From Leptolinea sp. UBA5203 (GTDB taxonomy: Bacteria; Chloroflexota; Anaerolineae; Anaerolineales; Anaerolineaceae), in assembly GCA_002412765.1 (NCBI GenBank), contig DHVR01000038.1:243-25746 (forward strand): a DNA stretch of 25,504 nucleotides, read 5' to 3'. This document shows positions 16,701 to 24,540 of this stretch, one piece after another. A program made the position numbers and the translations under genes. The notes under the pieces were generated by a model that saw nothing but the letters and a program-made list of their open reading frames with translations, did not search any database and had not been told where the DNA came from. The number at the start of each line of letters is the position of its first letter. Positions within the stretch are counted from its first letter, which is position 1.

Positions 16701-18737
16701 GCCCTAACCATTGTCAATACAACCCAAAAAGAATTTAACCAGGTAAATTGCAGTTTGTTTGTTGCCGAGCCCAATTCACGAAATTTGAAACGTGTGGCTA
16801 TTGTGGGTCCATCCGATAACTATACCAATCACCTGACGCTTGATTCTACTGGAAAAGGGATTGTTTCCAAGGCTTATCGAAGTGGAGAAGTAGTAAACGT
16901 TGCCGATATTCGTAAAACGGAAGATTATATTGAGAATTGGAAGTCAGCCAAATCTGAGCTTTCCCTTCCCTTGAAAGTAGGCGAGAAGCGTCTGGGTGTT
17001 TTGGATATGGAGAGCTCGCAAACCGATGCCTTCAGCGAAGATGATATCAGAGTCTTAAGCATTTTTGCCGAAAAAGCAGCTTTTGCGCTGGAACAGGCTT
17101 TGATCAGCGAGAAAGAACAAAAACGAATTGACAGTTTATTGCAATTACAAAAACTGGGTAATGAATTATCCAGCGTCCATGATGAGAAACTTGTACTGGA
17201 AACATTGGTAAATCATAGTGTAAAAATTGCAGATTGTGACGCTGCCCTCGTACTGTATTTTAATCCTAATCAAACTTGCTTGAAATTAATGGCAAACAGT
17301 CATAGCTCTGGAATTGAAGAATTCCCAGTTGTGTGTGATTTACAGGAACCACAGTTGATTCAATCCATTCTTGAGGATGGACGGGTCATTATCTTAAACA
17401 TTGATGAAGAAGCTCCTATTCTGCGGCAACTAACGCCTGACCCGGATATCCATACCTTTTTTGCGTTTTCATTGATCAATGAAGGAAAATCGATCGGGGT
17501 CATTGTCATCGCGGGCAGCCATTTAACCGAGCTTTCCAAAGAGGAGAGTACCACTTTCGAACTACTAGCCAAGATTGCCTCCAGCTCCATTGTCAATGCC
17601 CGTTTATTCGAATCCACCCGGCGAAGTTTGGATCGTTTGGCTTCCTTGCGGCGTATTGATCTGGCCATCGCAAGCAGTACGGATTTAACCTTCACGCTGG
17701 ATATCCTTCTGGAACAGGTTATCACTCAATTAGGTCTGCATGCAGCTACACTATTAAAGTTTGATGAACATGATTTTTCCTTAAAATTTTGCTGCGGCCG
17801 GGGATTTAAAAACCCCGCCATACGAACCACCAATGTTCCTATTGGAGAGGGCATTGCGGGTAAAGTTGCCTTCGAACGCATTCCTGTAATTATAGAAGAC
17901 CTGCGAAATGTAGCGCAGGACCAATGCAGGGTGGATGAGTTTAGAGAAGAAGGTTTTGTAAGTTATATTTGTGTGCCTATCATTGCCAAGGGGAAAGTCA
18001 AAGGGGTATTGGAAGCTTTTTTCAAGGAACCCTTTTCTCCTGGCCGGGAGTGGATGGATTATTTTGAATTGATCAGCGGTCAGGCTGCCATTGCCATTGA
18101 GAGCATTGAGTTATTTTCCAATTTGCAGCGCTCCAATGCCGATTTATCCCTGGCGTATGATTCTACGCTGGAAGGCTGGGCGAGTGCGTTGGAATTAAGA
18201 GATAAGGAAACGGAAGGGCACACACGGCGGGTAGCCAGTTTGACTATGGATTTGGCTGTCGCTATGGGTGTCAAATCAGAAGACCTGGTTTATATCCGTT
18301 GGGGAGCTTTATTGCATGACATCGGGAAAATGGCCATCCCGGATGAAATATTGTTAAAACCTGGCGCATTGACGGAGGATGAATGGAAAATTATGAAGCA
18401 GCATCCTCAGTATGCTCTGGACATGCTTTCGAAAATTGATTATCTGCGGTTGGCATTGGATATACCCTATGCCCATCATGAAAAATGGGATGGAACGGGC
18501 TATCCACGGGGGCTGAAGGAGGATCAAATTCCCTTGGCAGCCAGGTTTTTTGCCGTCATTGATGTGTGGGACGCGCTGGTTTCGGATCGTCCGTATCGAA
18601 AAGCCTGGAGCGAAGAAAAGACGATTGCACATATTGTGGAGCAGAAAGGGCTTCATTTTGACCCCAGGGTGGTGGATACTTTTTTGGATATTTATCAAAC
18701 AAAACGAGCTTATCCTGATCCGATGGTGGGATGGTAA
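13776..18737 (+). CDS. Giant PAS/GAF sensory protein with C-terminal HD-GYP phosphodiesterase
   Basis: Soluble signalling protein of 1653 residues with no membrane segment. Approximate domain order: a 250-residue N-terminal region with receiver-like strands (PDLLLIHGIDRMNLTDDDI); PAS at 261-390, 396-515 and 525-642, each ending in a DI(S/T)ER or DVTER-like motif; GAF at 665-808; PAS at 825-943; three GAFs at 955-1115, 1122-1287 and 1288-1454; and an HD-GYP domain from about 1460. The catalytic domain is intact: GHTRRV, LLHDIGK (H1514, D1515), HHEKWDGTGYPRG (H1567, H1568, G1575-Y-P1577) and FAVIDVWDALVSDRPYR. HD-GYP proteins hydrolyse cyclic di-GMP, so this should lower that messenger in response to ligands or redox state sensed by eight PAS/GAF modules. 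It stands alone, with AAGGA before the ATG. What it senses cannot be read from the sequence. Confidence 0.9.
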   Translation: MVNTQNFIILMGEDQLQSDLSLRELTDHWTHPVDLQVISCQDLKTKLPFKRQPDLLLIHGIDRMNLTDDDIAFLNQLSVSIRVVGVAWDGLSSIDPCLLNSEMDLYQVQPARMGEKYSFLLARFLQKLIITSNNRRKVFDPQYQEPRLVVGINSDQEVFLINQPLYRLIHADVLVPDGAWSGLYSAATAERNKKVSIDYNQEKFEPDLGSDEFIFKINAGEKTLRLSSRELYCLDEDQTSGVLMIGVPDIDSTPLENALHAFEQNSLGIFNSIQECMVITDIHRRIIHFNHAFLKVFAYEKDEILGQSTMVLYACETKFEDMGLKLSDSSMDGSITEIITFKRKNGLPFSGEIGIHPLLDSENQVIGYVSVIRDISERLDAIKEKQQIEDSLRKTLVLARLSRWTYQFASREFTVSEEFHRNFVTNDSWLKITKEDFIQKWVHPDDRMIVENAFNVELTEHNPRETEFRLIKTDHSISYIYAKISSVVYGNDGGLVSMEGFLQDITERKTTEDRYRQREILYQKKLGEVVGGFVTYDVLYDARGLPSDFIFIEVNSEFEFLTGKKAETVLGKPIMEVFPNSDADLIENLKTVALTGESLSYIQLYPEAGIWYDLKLFRQTRDKVSILFFDVTERESALREIQQRNKYLSAMQETTLELVSEHNLSVLLDNILQRAAAMFGATSGFLDLMQPDGISSLPLVVTGELDSALKFPIKRGEGLTGTVWNTGEPMLIKNYDQWPGRIPEIKMNYLKCVMGVPLLSKGKVLGVLVLGKEYGAKDDFTEVDVEILIHFARLATLAIENVQLMDLSQKEIMERIRTEEQLIKSEEAYRSLFENVPDGVYRTGVDGKFIAANPACLKIIGYESFEELCKTTAYDLFLDPKHRDEFNSQFNSSRDIIQSELVLRRKDGKQIIVLDNCRAVRDETGEIKFYEGTITEITARKQAEQLILKQSEELSRLYRASASLISDNSNNLEHLALTIVNTTQKEFNQVNCSLFVAEPNSRNLKRVAIVGPSDNYTNHLTLDSTGKGIVSKAYRSGEVVNVADIRKTEDYIENWKSAKSELSLPLKVGEKRLGVLDMESSQTDAFSEDDIRVLSIFAEKAAFALEQALISEKEQKRIDSLLQLQKLGNELSSVHDEKLVLETLVNHSVKIADCDAALVLYFNPNQTCLKLMANSHSSGIEEFPVVCDLQEPQLIQSILEDGRVIILNIDEEAPILRQLTPDPDIHTFFAFSLINEGKSIGVIVIAGSHLTELSKEESTTFELLAKIASSSIVNARLFESTRRSLDRLASLRRIDLAIASSTDLTFTLDILLEQVITQLGLHAATLLKFDEHDFSLKFCCGRGFKNPAIRTTNVPIGEGIAGKVAFERIPVIIEDLRNVAQDQCRVDEFREEGFVSYICVPIIAKGKVKGVLEAFFKEPFSPGREWMDYFELISGQAAIAIESIELFSNLQRSNADLSLAYDSTLEGWASALELRDKETEGHTRRVASLTMDLAVAMGVKSEDLVYIRWGALLHDIGKMAIPDEILLKPGALTEDEWKIMKQHPQYALDMLSKIDYLRLALDIPYAHHEKWDGTGYPRGLKEDQIPLAARFFAVIDVWDALVSDRPYRKAWSEEKTIAHIVEQKGLHFDPRVVDTFLDIYQTKRAYPDPMVGW

Positions 18738-18774
18738 GTTGACAAGTACCCCCACTGTTTACCGTTTTCCATCC

Positions 18775-18832
18775 AAACCTGCCAGGTCTGAAAACCAAAT
18801 TGCTCCGTATTTGTGCCAGACCTGGCAGGTTT
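18775..18832 (+). terminator. Long-armed inverted repeat, possible terminator of the HD-GYP gene
   Basis: AAACCTGCCAGGTCTG (18775-18790) is perfectly complementary to CAGACCTGGCAGGTTT (18817-18832) around a 26-nt loop, and TTG follows the T-rich end. It begins 38 nt after the stop. The stem is strong enough to terminate transcription, although the loop is long. It may instead be a dispersed palindromic repeat that happens to sit here. Confidence 0.5.
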
Positions 18833-18959
18833 TTGTAAGCTACTCTGATGGGCTTGACTTGAACCCTCTCCCGCCATATTTCCAAGAAACAATAGCGCAA
18901 GAACGGATGCCGGTTTCGGCCAGCGTTTGGCCGCCCCCTACGTTCTGACGCCGAATCCA

Positions 18960-19330
18960 TCCAGCGGGAGGGCGCGAGCCTCGCGCCCCTACGGGTATCC
19001 GTTTATTTTTGGATGCTGTGTGCAGGCGTGATAAATTTATTTCATGATGGCAGCATTTTTCTTTTGAAATCATCGGCACCGGCGTAGGTTGGTGTTGAGC
19101 CGGGGTAAATAAAACACGCCAGCCAATAAACCAACCCCGGCGATACCCAACAGTAGGCGCCTATACCTTCCCGGCTCATATGGGGTACAGGTTACCCTTT
19201 CGGATTCCCAATGACACTCTTTGAGGAATCATCGCCAAGAGCGGACGCCTTATCCAGCCAGCGGGAAGGCGCGAGCCTCGCGCCCCTACGGGTATCCGTT
19301 TATTTTTTAATGCTGTGTGGGAACGCTGGG
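18960..19330. repeat. Third composite repeat cluster (array 3)
   Basis: Palindrome B lies at 18970-18988 and 19267-19285, each embedded in the same longer sequence that continues CTACGGGTATCCGTTTATTT and then ATGCTGTGTG. One unit A lies between them at 19077-19153. The B copies are 297 bp apart. All three parts are in the same orientation as in arrays 1 and 2. A further palindrome, CGGCCA-GCGTT-TGGCCG, at 18917-18933 just outside is followed by CCCCCTACG like the B copies. No gene is supported. Confidence 0.85.
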
Positions 19331-19342
19331 GATTTACTCGTT

Positions 19343-19384
19343 TTAAATAACAAAAGCCGGTTTGATCCGGCTTTTGTTATTTAA
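19343..19384 (-). terminator. Hairpin terminator of the minus-strand GRE operon
   Basis: An 18-bp perfect stem (19343-19360 with 19367-19384) around the 6-nt loop TTTGAT. The GC core is AAAGCCGG/CCGGCTTT, flanked by A and T runs on both sides. It begins 17 bp beyond the stop codon at 19402 of the last gene in the operon. Its symmetry would let it work in both directions and so also stop transcription coming from the repeats. Confidence 0.9.
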
Positions 19385-19401
19385 TTGTTTCTTTCCGTCC
19401 C

Positions 19402-20259
19402 CTACTGAAAATCAGTGACTGGATGGATGGGCAGCGGTGGGTAAATTTGACCGGGTACAGGCGGCATGGCGTTGTATACCCAATCCAGGTCTGTCACACC
19501 AACGGTTATGCCGGCAACTCGTTGGGTGCCTTGATAGGTACCGCGCATTAGGACGTCTTCCATGGTTAAGGCCATCCCGAAGATGGCCAGCCTTGTTCCT
19601 TTGGGAATGGCATTCAATGCCTCGGTATAAACGGAGGTGGAAAATAGAATGCGGTCACTCCCCAGGGTTTGGGCCTGGATGGCGGGAATAATGACAGGGT
19701 ACCCATCATGGTCAATATAAGAAAGAAACTTCAGGTTATCAAGTTTATTCATAAAACCCTGTGTCCAGGGATTCAAGACGGTTTTACCGTGGTTTTTCTT
19801 CCCCAGGGTGCGAGCTACACTGGAAAGGATGGCTGAGCCAATGATGGCGGACATGGGCAGGGCTTTCTTTCCACTTTGCGAGAGTAAATCCAGATAAAAG
19901 ACGGTATGGATGCCAAAATAGGCGTTATAGCGAAACATGGGTATATTGTTATAAAAATCATATTCCTTGCCGGATGTGGATGTGTGGGTAAAGCTGGCCT
20001 TGCCGATCCACAGATTTTTCTCCAGGCTCATCATAAGGAACCCAACCTTCGGATTTTGGCGAATATAGTCTTTTGAAAACCCCTCGGTGAATTGACCAAA
20101 GGCTAGCTGAGTCGGGGAACTGGCCATGAGGGAAGAGATCAAGGAGATATGCGGTTCGCCATTGGGGCTGACAGTGGCTAACAGGCCGATTTTCATGGCA
20201 GGCAAAAAACTTTCAATATCCGCTGCGGAAAAAGATGTTAAATGAGTTGAAGGATTCAT
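19402..20259 (-). CDS. Split-barrel (pyridoxamine 5'-phosphate oxidase-like) flavin-type protein
   Basis: Protein of 285 residues with the N-terminal signature of FMN-binding split-barrel proteins: LPAMKIGLLATVSPNGEPHI, then LAFGQFTEGFSKDYIRQNPK, a conserved strand-helix arrangement. A second, similar stretch near the middle (LKFLSYIDHDGYPVIIPAIQ) suggests a tandem split-barrel. I chose the ATG at 20259 because AGGAGAG lies 5 nt upstream. The longer frame to 20391 overlaps the activase gene and has no site of its own. It is last in the gntR-GRE-activase operon, 28 nt after the activase stop, and is followed by the terminator. Members bind FMN, F420 or heme. A redox step on the GRE substrate or product, or protection of the oxygen-sensitive enzyme, are guesses from context. 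The exact reaction is unknown. Confidence 0.7.
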   Translation of the reverse strand: MNPSTHLTSFSAADIESFLPAMKIGLLATVSPNGEPHISLISSLMASSPTQLAFGQFTEGFSKDYIRQNPKVGFLMMSLEKNLWIGKASFTHTSTSGKEYDFYNNIPMFRYNAYFGIHTVFYLDLLSQSGKKALPMSAIIGSAILSSVARTLGKKNHGKTVLNPWTQGFMNKLDNLKFLSYIDHDGYPVIIPAIQAQTLGSDRILFSTSVYTEALNAIPKGTRLAIFGMALTMEDVLMRGTYQGTQRVAGITVGVTDLDWVYNAMPPVPGQIYPPLPIHPVTDFQ

Positions 20260-20287
20260 AGGTCTCTCCTGGTTGCAATAGGATGGC

Positions 20288-21250
20288 TTAGCATGCCAAA
20301 ACTTCCACGCGGGTGGCTCCGCTGGTGACGACGATTTCGGGCGAAATGCCGGAATTTCTGGCAACCTCACCCCAATGCTCCACTTCTTCATGGGACATTA
20401 AATTCTGTTCGGCGTAATCCCAGGGTATATACAGGCGTTTATACTGATCCCGACAGAGATTGTTAAAGGCACATAACTCCCAGCGGCTTACCCGACCGGG
20501 CAGGTTCTGCTGGAGGAATGAACCAATGGCGGCCAGGTTCTCCTCGTTGGCGGTGGCGCCCGGAATGAGCGGCGTGCGGATCCACAGCTCGGGGGCGGGC
20601 GCTTGGGTCTTAAGGTAACCTGCCAGCATTTTTAAGTTCTCCAAAATTTGAGTATTGCCAACGCCGGTGAATTTTTTGTGCAATTCATGATCCATAATTT
20701 TTAAATCAAACATCACCAGATTCACGTGGGGTAAAAGGCGCTGCAGCGCTGCGCTGGAACAGATTCCGCAGGTATCCAATGCCGTAGCGATGCCTTCCTG
20801 CTTTAAGTTCTGTAAAAGCGCCTCGCAAAAATTGACCTGCAGGCTGGGTTCCCCGCCGGAGAGGGTCACGCCACCGCCAGAGGCCTGGTAATAGGCCAGA
20901 TCTTTGCGCAGTTCCGCCATCAACTCCGGGACGCTGATGCGCTTGCCCAGCGGTTCAATGGCATTGGCCGGGCAGGCGGCTGCGCATTGAAAGCAGCCCG
21001 TGCAGGAAGAGCGATTAATCTGCAATCCTTGATCCGTCATGGAAAGGTAGTTTTCCGGGCAATGGGCGATACAGGTGAGGCAGTTCAGGCAGCGCGAAGC
21101 AAACCATTGAATTTCAGGCTTAAAGGATATGCTCTCGGGGTTGTGGCACCAGGCGCAATGCAGCCCACAGCCTTTGAAGAAGACCGTGGTGCGGATGCCG
21201 GGTCCATCCTCGGTGGACATTTTTTGCAGATGCAGAATTGTTCCTTCCAT
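20288..21250 (-). CDS. Glycyl radical enzyme activating protein (radical SAM)
   Basis: Radical-SAM activase of 320 residues that uses S-adenosylmethionine and a [4Fe-4S] cluster to make the glycyl radical on its partner enzyme. STEDGPGIRTTVFFKGC leads into the cluster motif C28-x3-C32-x2-C35. A ferredoxin-like insert has two four-Cys sets (C54, C57, C60, C64 and C83, C86, C89, C93), as in activases of the dehydratase and decarboxylase class rather than the simple pyruvate formate-lyase type. GGGVTLSGGEP is the SAM-binding segment. It starts 4 nt after the GRE stop codon, so translation is probably coupled. The partner is almost certainly the adjacent glycyl radical enzyme. Cytoplasmic and oxygen-sensitive. 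Confidence 0.95.
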   Translation of the reverse strand: MEGTILHLQKMSTEDGPGIRTTVFFKGCGLHCAWCHNPESISFKPEIQWFASRCLNCLTCIAHCPENYLSMTDQGLQINRSSCTGCFQCAAACPANAIEPLGKRISVPELMAELRKDLAYYQASGGGVTLSGGEPSLQVNFCEALLQNLKQEGIATALDTCGICSSAALQRLLPHVNLVMFDLKIMDHELHKKFTGVGNTQILENLKMLAGYLKTQAPAPELWIRTPLIPGATANEENLAAIGSFLQQNLPGRVSRWELCAFNNLCRDQYKRLYIPWDYAEQNLMSHEEVEHWGEVARNSGISPEIVVTSGATRVEVLAC

Positions 21251-21254
21251 TCCG

Positions 21255-23774
21255 CTAACTCATCTGGTGGCTTTCACGTGCGATGATTTCGTTTTGCAGC
21301 TCCCGCCCGATGGCGGTGAAGTAGGCGTTATACCCGGTGACGCGCACCAGCAGGTGGCGGTAATTCTCCGGGTGGGCTTGCGCGTCGCGCAGCATGTCCG
21401 CATTAAGCAGGTTGATTTGCAGGGCGGAACCGCCGTTTTCGGTGTAGCCGCGCAGGAAAGCTTTGAATTTGGAGCGATGTTCCGGGTTCCGTAATAGAGA
21501 TGGGTTGAAGGTCATGGTGTGGCTGGCCCCGTTGGGCAGCACATTGAGGAACTCTCCCCAATCACCCTTGCCATCCTTGGCTTTGCCGCCCATCACCTTG
21601 CCGACGGAATTGACATTGGCGGTTGGGCCGTTGATATCCGCGCCGTTGGATGGGCAGATGGCATTGGAAAGGAATTTACCCATAGGGCGTCCGTCAGCGC
21701 TGGCCGGCAGGATGAAGCTGTCCGCGATCCAGTAATTCCAGCTCAACATGCCGGGACGGAACTGCCGGCCGGTACTTTTGGTTTTATGTTTCCAGGTTTC
21801 CTCGGTCCACAGGTTCATCACCTGGCAGGCCATCTCATCGGCGATGGGGTCATCACGGCCGTATTTGGGAGCTTTGTTCAGCGCACGTGCCTGCAGGATC
21901 TCATGCCCGACCCAGTTATCCTTCAAGGCCTGTACCAATTCAGGCAGGGTGCAGAGCTCCTTATCATAAACCAGATATTTGATGGCCAGCAGCGAATCAA
22001 CCGTGGTGGCGTAGGTAACGGCTTCAATGGTGACAAACCCCAGTTCTGCCCCGCCCTGGGTGACGTCCAGCCCTTTTTCGGCGCAACCCCTGACCAAACA
22101 GGAGAGGTATGGGGTTGGGGCGTATTGGGCGCGGATGGATTCGCCTTGTTCGTATAAATCCACGATCTTCTGAATGATGGTGCGGGTTTGTAAGGCATAA
22201 GCTTCCCAGAAACGAGCCCAGGTGCGCAAAACCTTGGGATCTCCTGTATCAAAGCCAACCCGTCTGCGGGGTTCAGTTTTTCCAGTGATCGGATCAGTGA
22301 AGGGATGCAGATCATAGCCGCCGGTGAGGGTCAATTCAACGGCTTTCAACAGGTTGAGGTTGGCATCCACGGTGCCGGATCGGTCATTGCCCACCATGGT
22401 GTTTTCCAGACAGCCGACCGGCGCATAGTCATAGACCGTGTTTTCGTTGATTAGGTGAGTGGTGTCGGATTTCCTGGCCTGGAGCATCATGCCCGCCATG
22501 GAACGTTCATCAAAATTCAAGAGAAAAGGCGAACCCTGGCTGGAGGCGATCATCTCCACGGCCTGATCGAGCAGCTTCTCGGGGGTGTTGCGGTGCAGAC
22601 GAATATTGGGTTTGGGCTCTAAAATCGGTGACATTTCGTCAATGACGTCCAGAAGAATGTAGGTCAGGTCATTGGTCATGTCCTGGCCGTTGGCACCCAG
22701 GCCGGAAAGGGTAAAAAGCTGGCCGTACCCCGCGGTGATGCCCTGGTTGCCGCCTGTGCGGATCATACCGTCATAGGCAGTGTTGCAATGGATCCAAAAG
22801 CACTTGAGGATTTCTTTGCCAAATTCGACATCCATGCCTTCCCGGATGGATTTTTGCCAGAGGGGGAACAGGTATTGATCCAGGCGGCCGAAGGAATCTC
22901 CCGGGCCGGGGTAATTTTCATCGGACATGACCAGCATATGCGTCAACCAAAGCGCCTGAACGGCTTCCCAGAAAGTTTGCGGCGCTTCCCACGGCACCCG
23001 CAGCAGACTATCCGCCATTAGCAGGAGTTCATTCTTGCGGGCGGCATCCGGTTCTTTTTCAGCCAGATGCCGGCAGGTGAGGGCATATTCCCTGGCCAAC
23101 TCTCCCGGCAGCGTCGCCGCGGTGCGCATGGCACGCAATTGAGCGCCTTTTTGACCGGCTTTCTCTTGCTCTGGCAAGGCTGCGAGGCGCTGTTCCAGTT
23201 CGGCATGGATGGCTTTCCATCCATGCTGGATCACACGGGCATAATCCGGAATCAAGTGTCCGCTGGTGGGTCCGCTGTTGCCGTAGCCATGATTATGGAA
23301 AGCCTGCATAGCTGCCCGGCTGCCTTTGGGGCCGTAAATTAATTTATCCCGCTGTTTAGTTTCTTTCTGGGTCAGGCAGGCGGAGGTCATAATATTGAAC
23401 CGGCAGCCTGCGATCAGATCACCGGGGAGGATTTCTTTGGGTAAATAGTGAATGAGAACCTCCTTGTTAAACCAGGCTCTGCGTTCCGCAATACTCCACT
23501 GCCAGAAGGAGGGGTGCAGAGGAATGGTGCGGGCAACCTGGTTGAAGGAAGAACGAAACGTTTGCAGAAAGGTATAGGTCTCCGGCACGATGTAAAAACT
23601 GAGCTCGTTGTATTGAAAGTCCCAGGGGGTGCCGGTACCCCAGGAGGTGTATTCATTGTTCCAGGATCGTTGGACGCCCTGGAAGTAATAGTCCCTCAGC
23701 CATTGAATCCGTGCTGAGATATTCGAGGGTGTTTTGATGGCATATCGTGGTTTGATTTCCGTTTCTAAAGTCAT
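21255..23774 (-). CDS. Glycyl radical enzyme of unassigned substrate (GCLE active site)
   Basis: Oxygen-sensitive radical enzyme of 839 residues, typical length for the family. The active-site loop reads APVGCLEN, with thiyl Cys C455 and base Glu E457. The radical loop RVTGYNAYF near the C-terminus holds the glycyl residue G814. The G-C-x-E arrangement is shared by dehydratase, eliminase and decarboxylase members (glycerol/propanediol dehydratase, CutC, HypD, 4-hydroxyphenylacetate decarboxylase) and argues against pyruvate formate-lyase, which has adjacent cysteines. The residues after it (TMVGNDRSGTVD) do not match any subgroup I recognise. LPNGASHTMTFNPSLL precedes the radical domain. I chose ATG 23774, which overlaps the gntR stop by 4 bp (ATGA), with GGGAG inside gntR as its ribosome binding site. 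The longer frame to 23837 lies within gntR. No shell proteins flank it, so it is not a microcompartment operon. Confidence 0.93.
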   Translation of the reverse strand: MTLETEIKPRYAIKTPSNISARIQWLRDYYFQGVQRSWNNEYTSWGTGTPWDFQYNELSFYIVPETYTFLQTFRSSFNQVARTIPLHPSFWQWSIAERRAWFNKEVLIHYLPKEILPGDLIAGCRFNIMTSACLTQKETKQRDKLIYGPKGSRAAMQAFHNHGYGNSGPTSGHLIPDYARVIQHGWKAIHAELEQRLAALPEQEKAGQKGAQLRAMRTAATLPGELAREYALTCRHLAEKEPDAARKNELLLMADSLLRVPWEAPQTFWEAVQALWLTHMLVMSDENYPGPGDSFGRLDQYLFPLWQKSIREGMDVEFGKEILKCFWIHCNTAYDGMIRTGGNQGITAGYGQLFTLSGLGANGQDMTNDLTYILLDVIDEMSPILEPKPNIRLHRNTPEKLLDQAVEMIASSQGSPFLLNFDERSMAGMMLQARKSDTTHLINENTVYDYAPVGCLENTMVGNDRSGTVDANLNLLKAVELTLTGGYDLHPFTDPITGKTEPRRRVGFDTGDPKVLRTWARFWEAYALQTRTIIQKIVDLYEQGESIRAQYAPTPYLSCLVRGCAEKGLDVTQGGAELGFVTIEAVTYATTVDSLLAIKYLVYDKELCTLPELVQALKDNWVGHEILQARALNKAPKYGRDDPIADEMACQVMNLWTEETWKHKTKSTGRQFRPGMLSWNYWIADSFILPASADGRPMGKFLSNAICPSNGADINGPTANVNSVGKVMGGKAKDGKGDWGEFLNVLPNGASHTMTFNPSLLRNPEHRSKFKAFLRGYTENGGSALQINLLNADMLRDAQAHPENYRHLLVRVTGYNAYFTAIGRELQNEIIARESHQMS

Positions 23775-24499
23775 TTCAATTCTCCCTTTAGGATACTCTC
23801 TCCATGCTTGAGCATTTCGCTCATGATATTTGCACACACATCGGCGTCCTGCCGCTCAATGGCATCCACCAATTGGCGATGATAGGTATGGACTGTTTGC
23901 AGAATGAGGTTATCGCTAATGCGTTGAAAAAAAGCACCGGTAAGGCTGGTATACACACTGCGGAAAGAATTAATAATCAACGGATAGATCAAATTTCCGG
24001 AGGCAATGGCGATTAAGAGATGGAAGGAAAAATCGAGGGAAATTAAGGCCTCCAGATCCTCAGCCGAAGTTTGAGCCTCCTGCTGTAAAAGGTCACGGAA
24101 TTCCTCCAGTTGGGCAGGCGTGCGGTGGAGGGCAGCCAGCCTGGCAGTCTCCATTTCGATCAGCAAGCGCATATCGATCAGGTTATTTGAGAAATGCGGG
24201 TCAAGGTTGCCGTTGTGATAGTTAAGCAAGGATGAGAGCAGCGCCAGGGAGCCGCTGCGACGAAAATCGTTGACACGGGTGCCATGACGAGGGGTGATTT
24301 TGAGGAGGCCTTTGGATTCCAGATCGACCAGGGCTTCATGCAGAATGGGCCGGCTGACGTTGAGCTGGGCTGCCAGGTCGCGTTCGGAAGGCAGACGGGC
24401 GCCCATTTGTAACTCACCGGTTAGAATGAGTTCTTCCAACTGGGTGATACAGGCTTCTTTTAAACTGGGGATTTTAATGGGTTGTAAGTTGATCTGCAT
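23771..24499 (-). CDS. GntR-family regulator, FadR/FCD subfamily
   Basis: DNA-binding regulator of 242 residues. The winged helix-turn-helix occupies about 12-75: LEELILTGELQMGARLPSER, then LAAQLNVSRPILHEALVDLE and a wing reading KITPRHGTRVN. The C-terminal all-helical FCD ligand domain carries the usual metal and ligand residues: SLDFSFHLLIA, with Asp and His, and HTYHRQLVDAI near the end. It is the first gene of the GRE operon and overlaps the GRE start by 4 bp. A site matching the FadR-subfamily operator shape lies between its own promoter and start codon, so it probably represses its own operon until the GRE substrate or product binds. FCD members usually sense carboxylic acids, which suggests an acid substrate for the pathway. 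Confidence 0.92.
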   Translation of the reverse strand: MQINLQPIKIPSLKEACITQLEELILTGELQMGARLPSERDLAAQLNVSRPILHEALVDLESKGLLKITPRHGTRVNDFRRSGSLALLSSLLNYHNGNLDPHFSNNLIDMRLLIEMETARLAALHRTPAQLEEFRDLLQQEAQTSAEDLEALISLDFSFHLLIAIASGNLIYPLIINSFRSVYTSLTGAFFQRISDNLILQTVHTYHRQLVDAIERQDADVCANIMSEMLKHGESILKGELK

Positions 24500-24513
24500 G
24501 GGACCTCGAATTT

Positions 24514-24526
24514 GTGGTCATACCAC
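24514..24526 (-). promoter_or_regulatory. FadR-subfamily operator candidate
   Basis: GTGGT-CAT-ACCAC, a perfect dyad with a 3-nt centre. It matches the TGGTnnnACCA shape common to GntR/FadR-type operators. It lies 8 to 20 nt downstream of the predicted transcript start and 14 nt before the gntR start codon, a position suited to repression of the operon by its own first gene product. Confidence 0.7.
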
Positions 24527-24540
24527 CAGCCAGTAGATTC

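Noticed and set aside
20260..20391. Extended N-terminus of the split-barrel protein
   Set aside because: The extra 44 codons overlap the 3' end of the activase in another frame. A good AGGAGAG site supports the start at 20259.
21519..22157. 212-codon frame opposite the glycyl radical enzyme
   Set aside because: It lies wholly within the conserved GRE coding sequence on the other strand, has no ribosome site and no recognisable motif.
23775..23837. Extended N-terminus of the glycyl radical enzyme
   Set aside because: The 21 extra codons lie within gntR. The ATGA overlap and the GGGAG site support the start at 23774.
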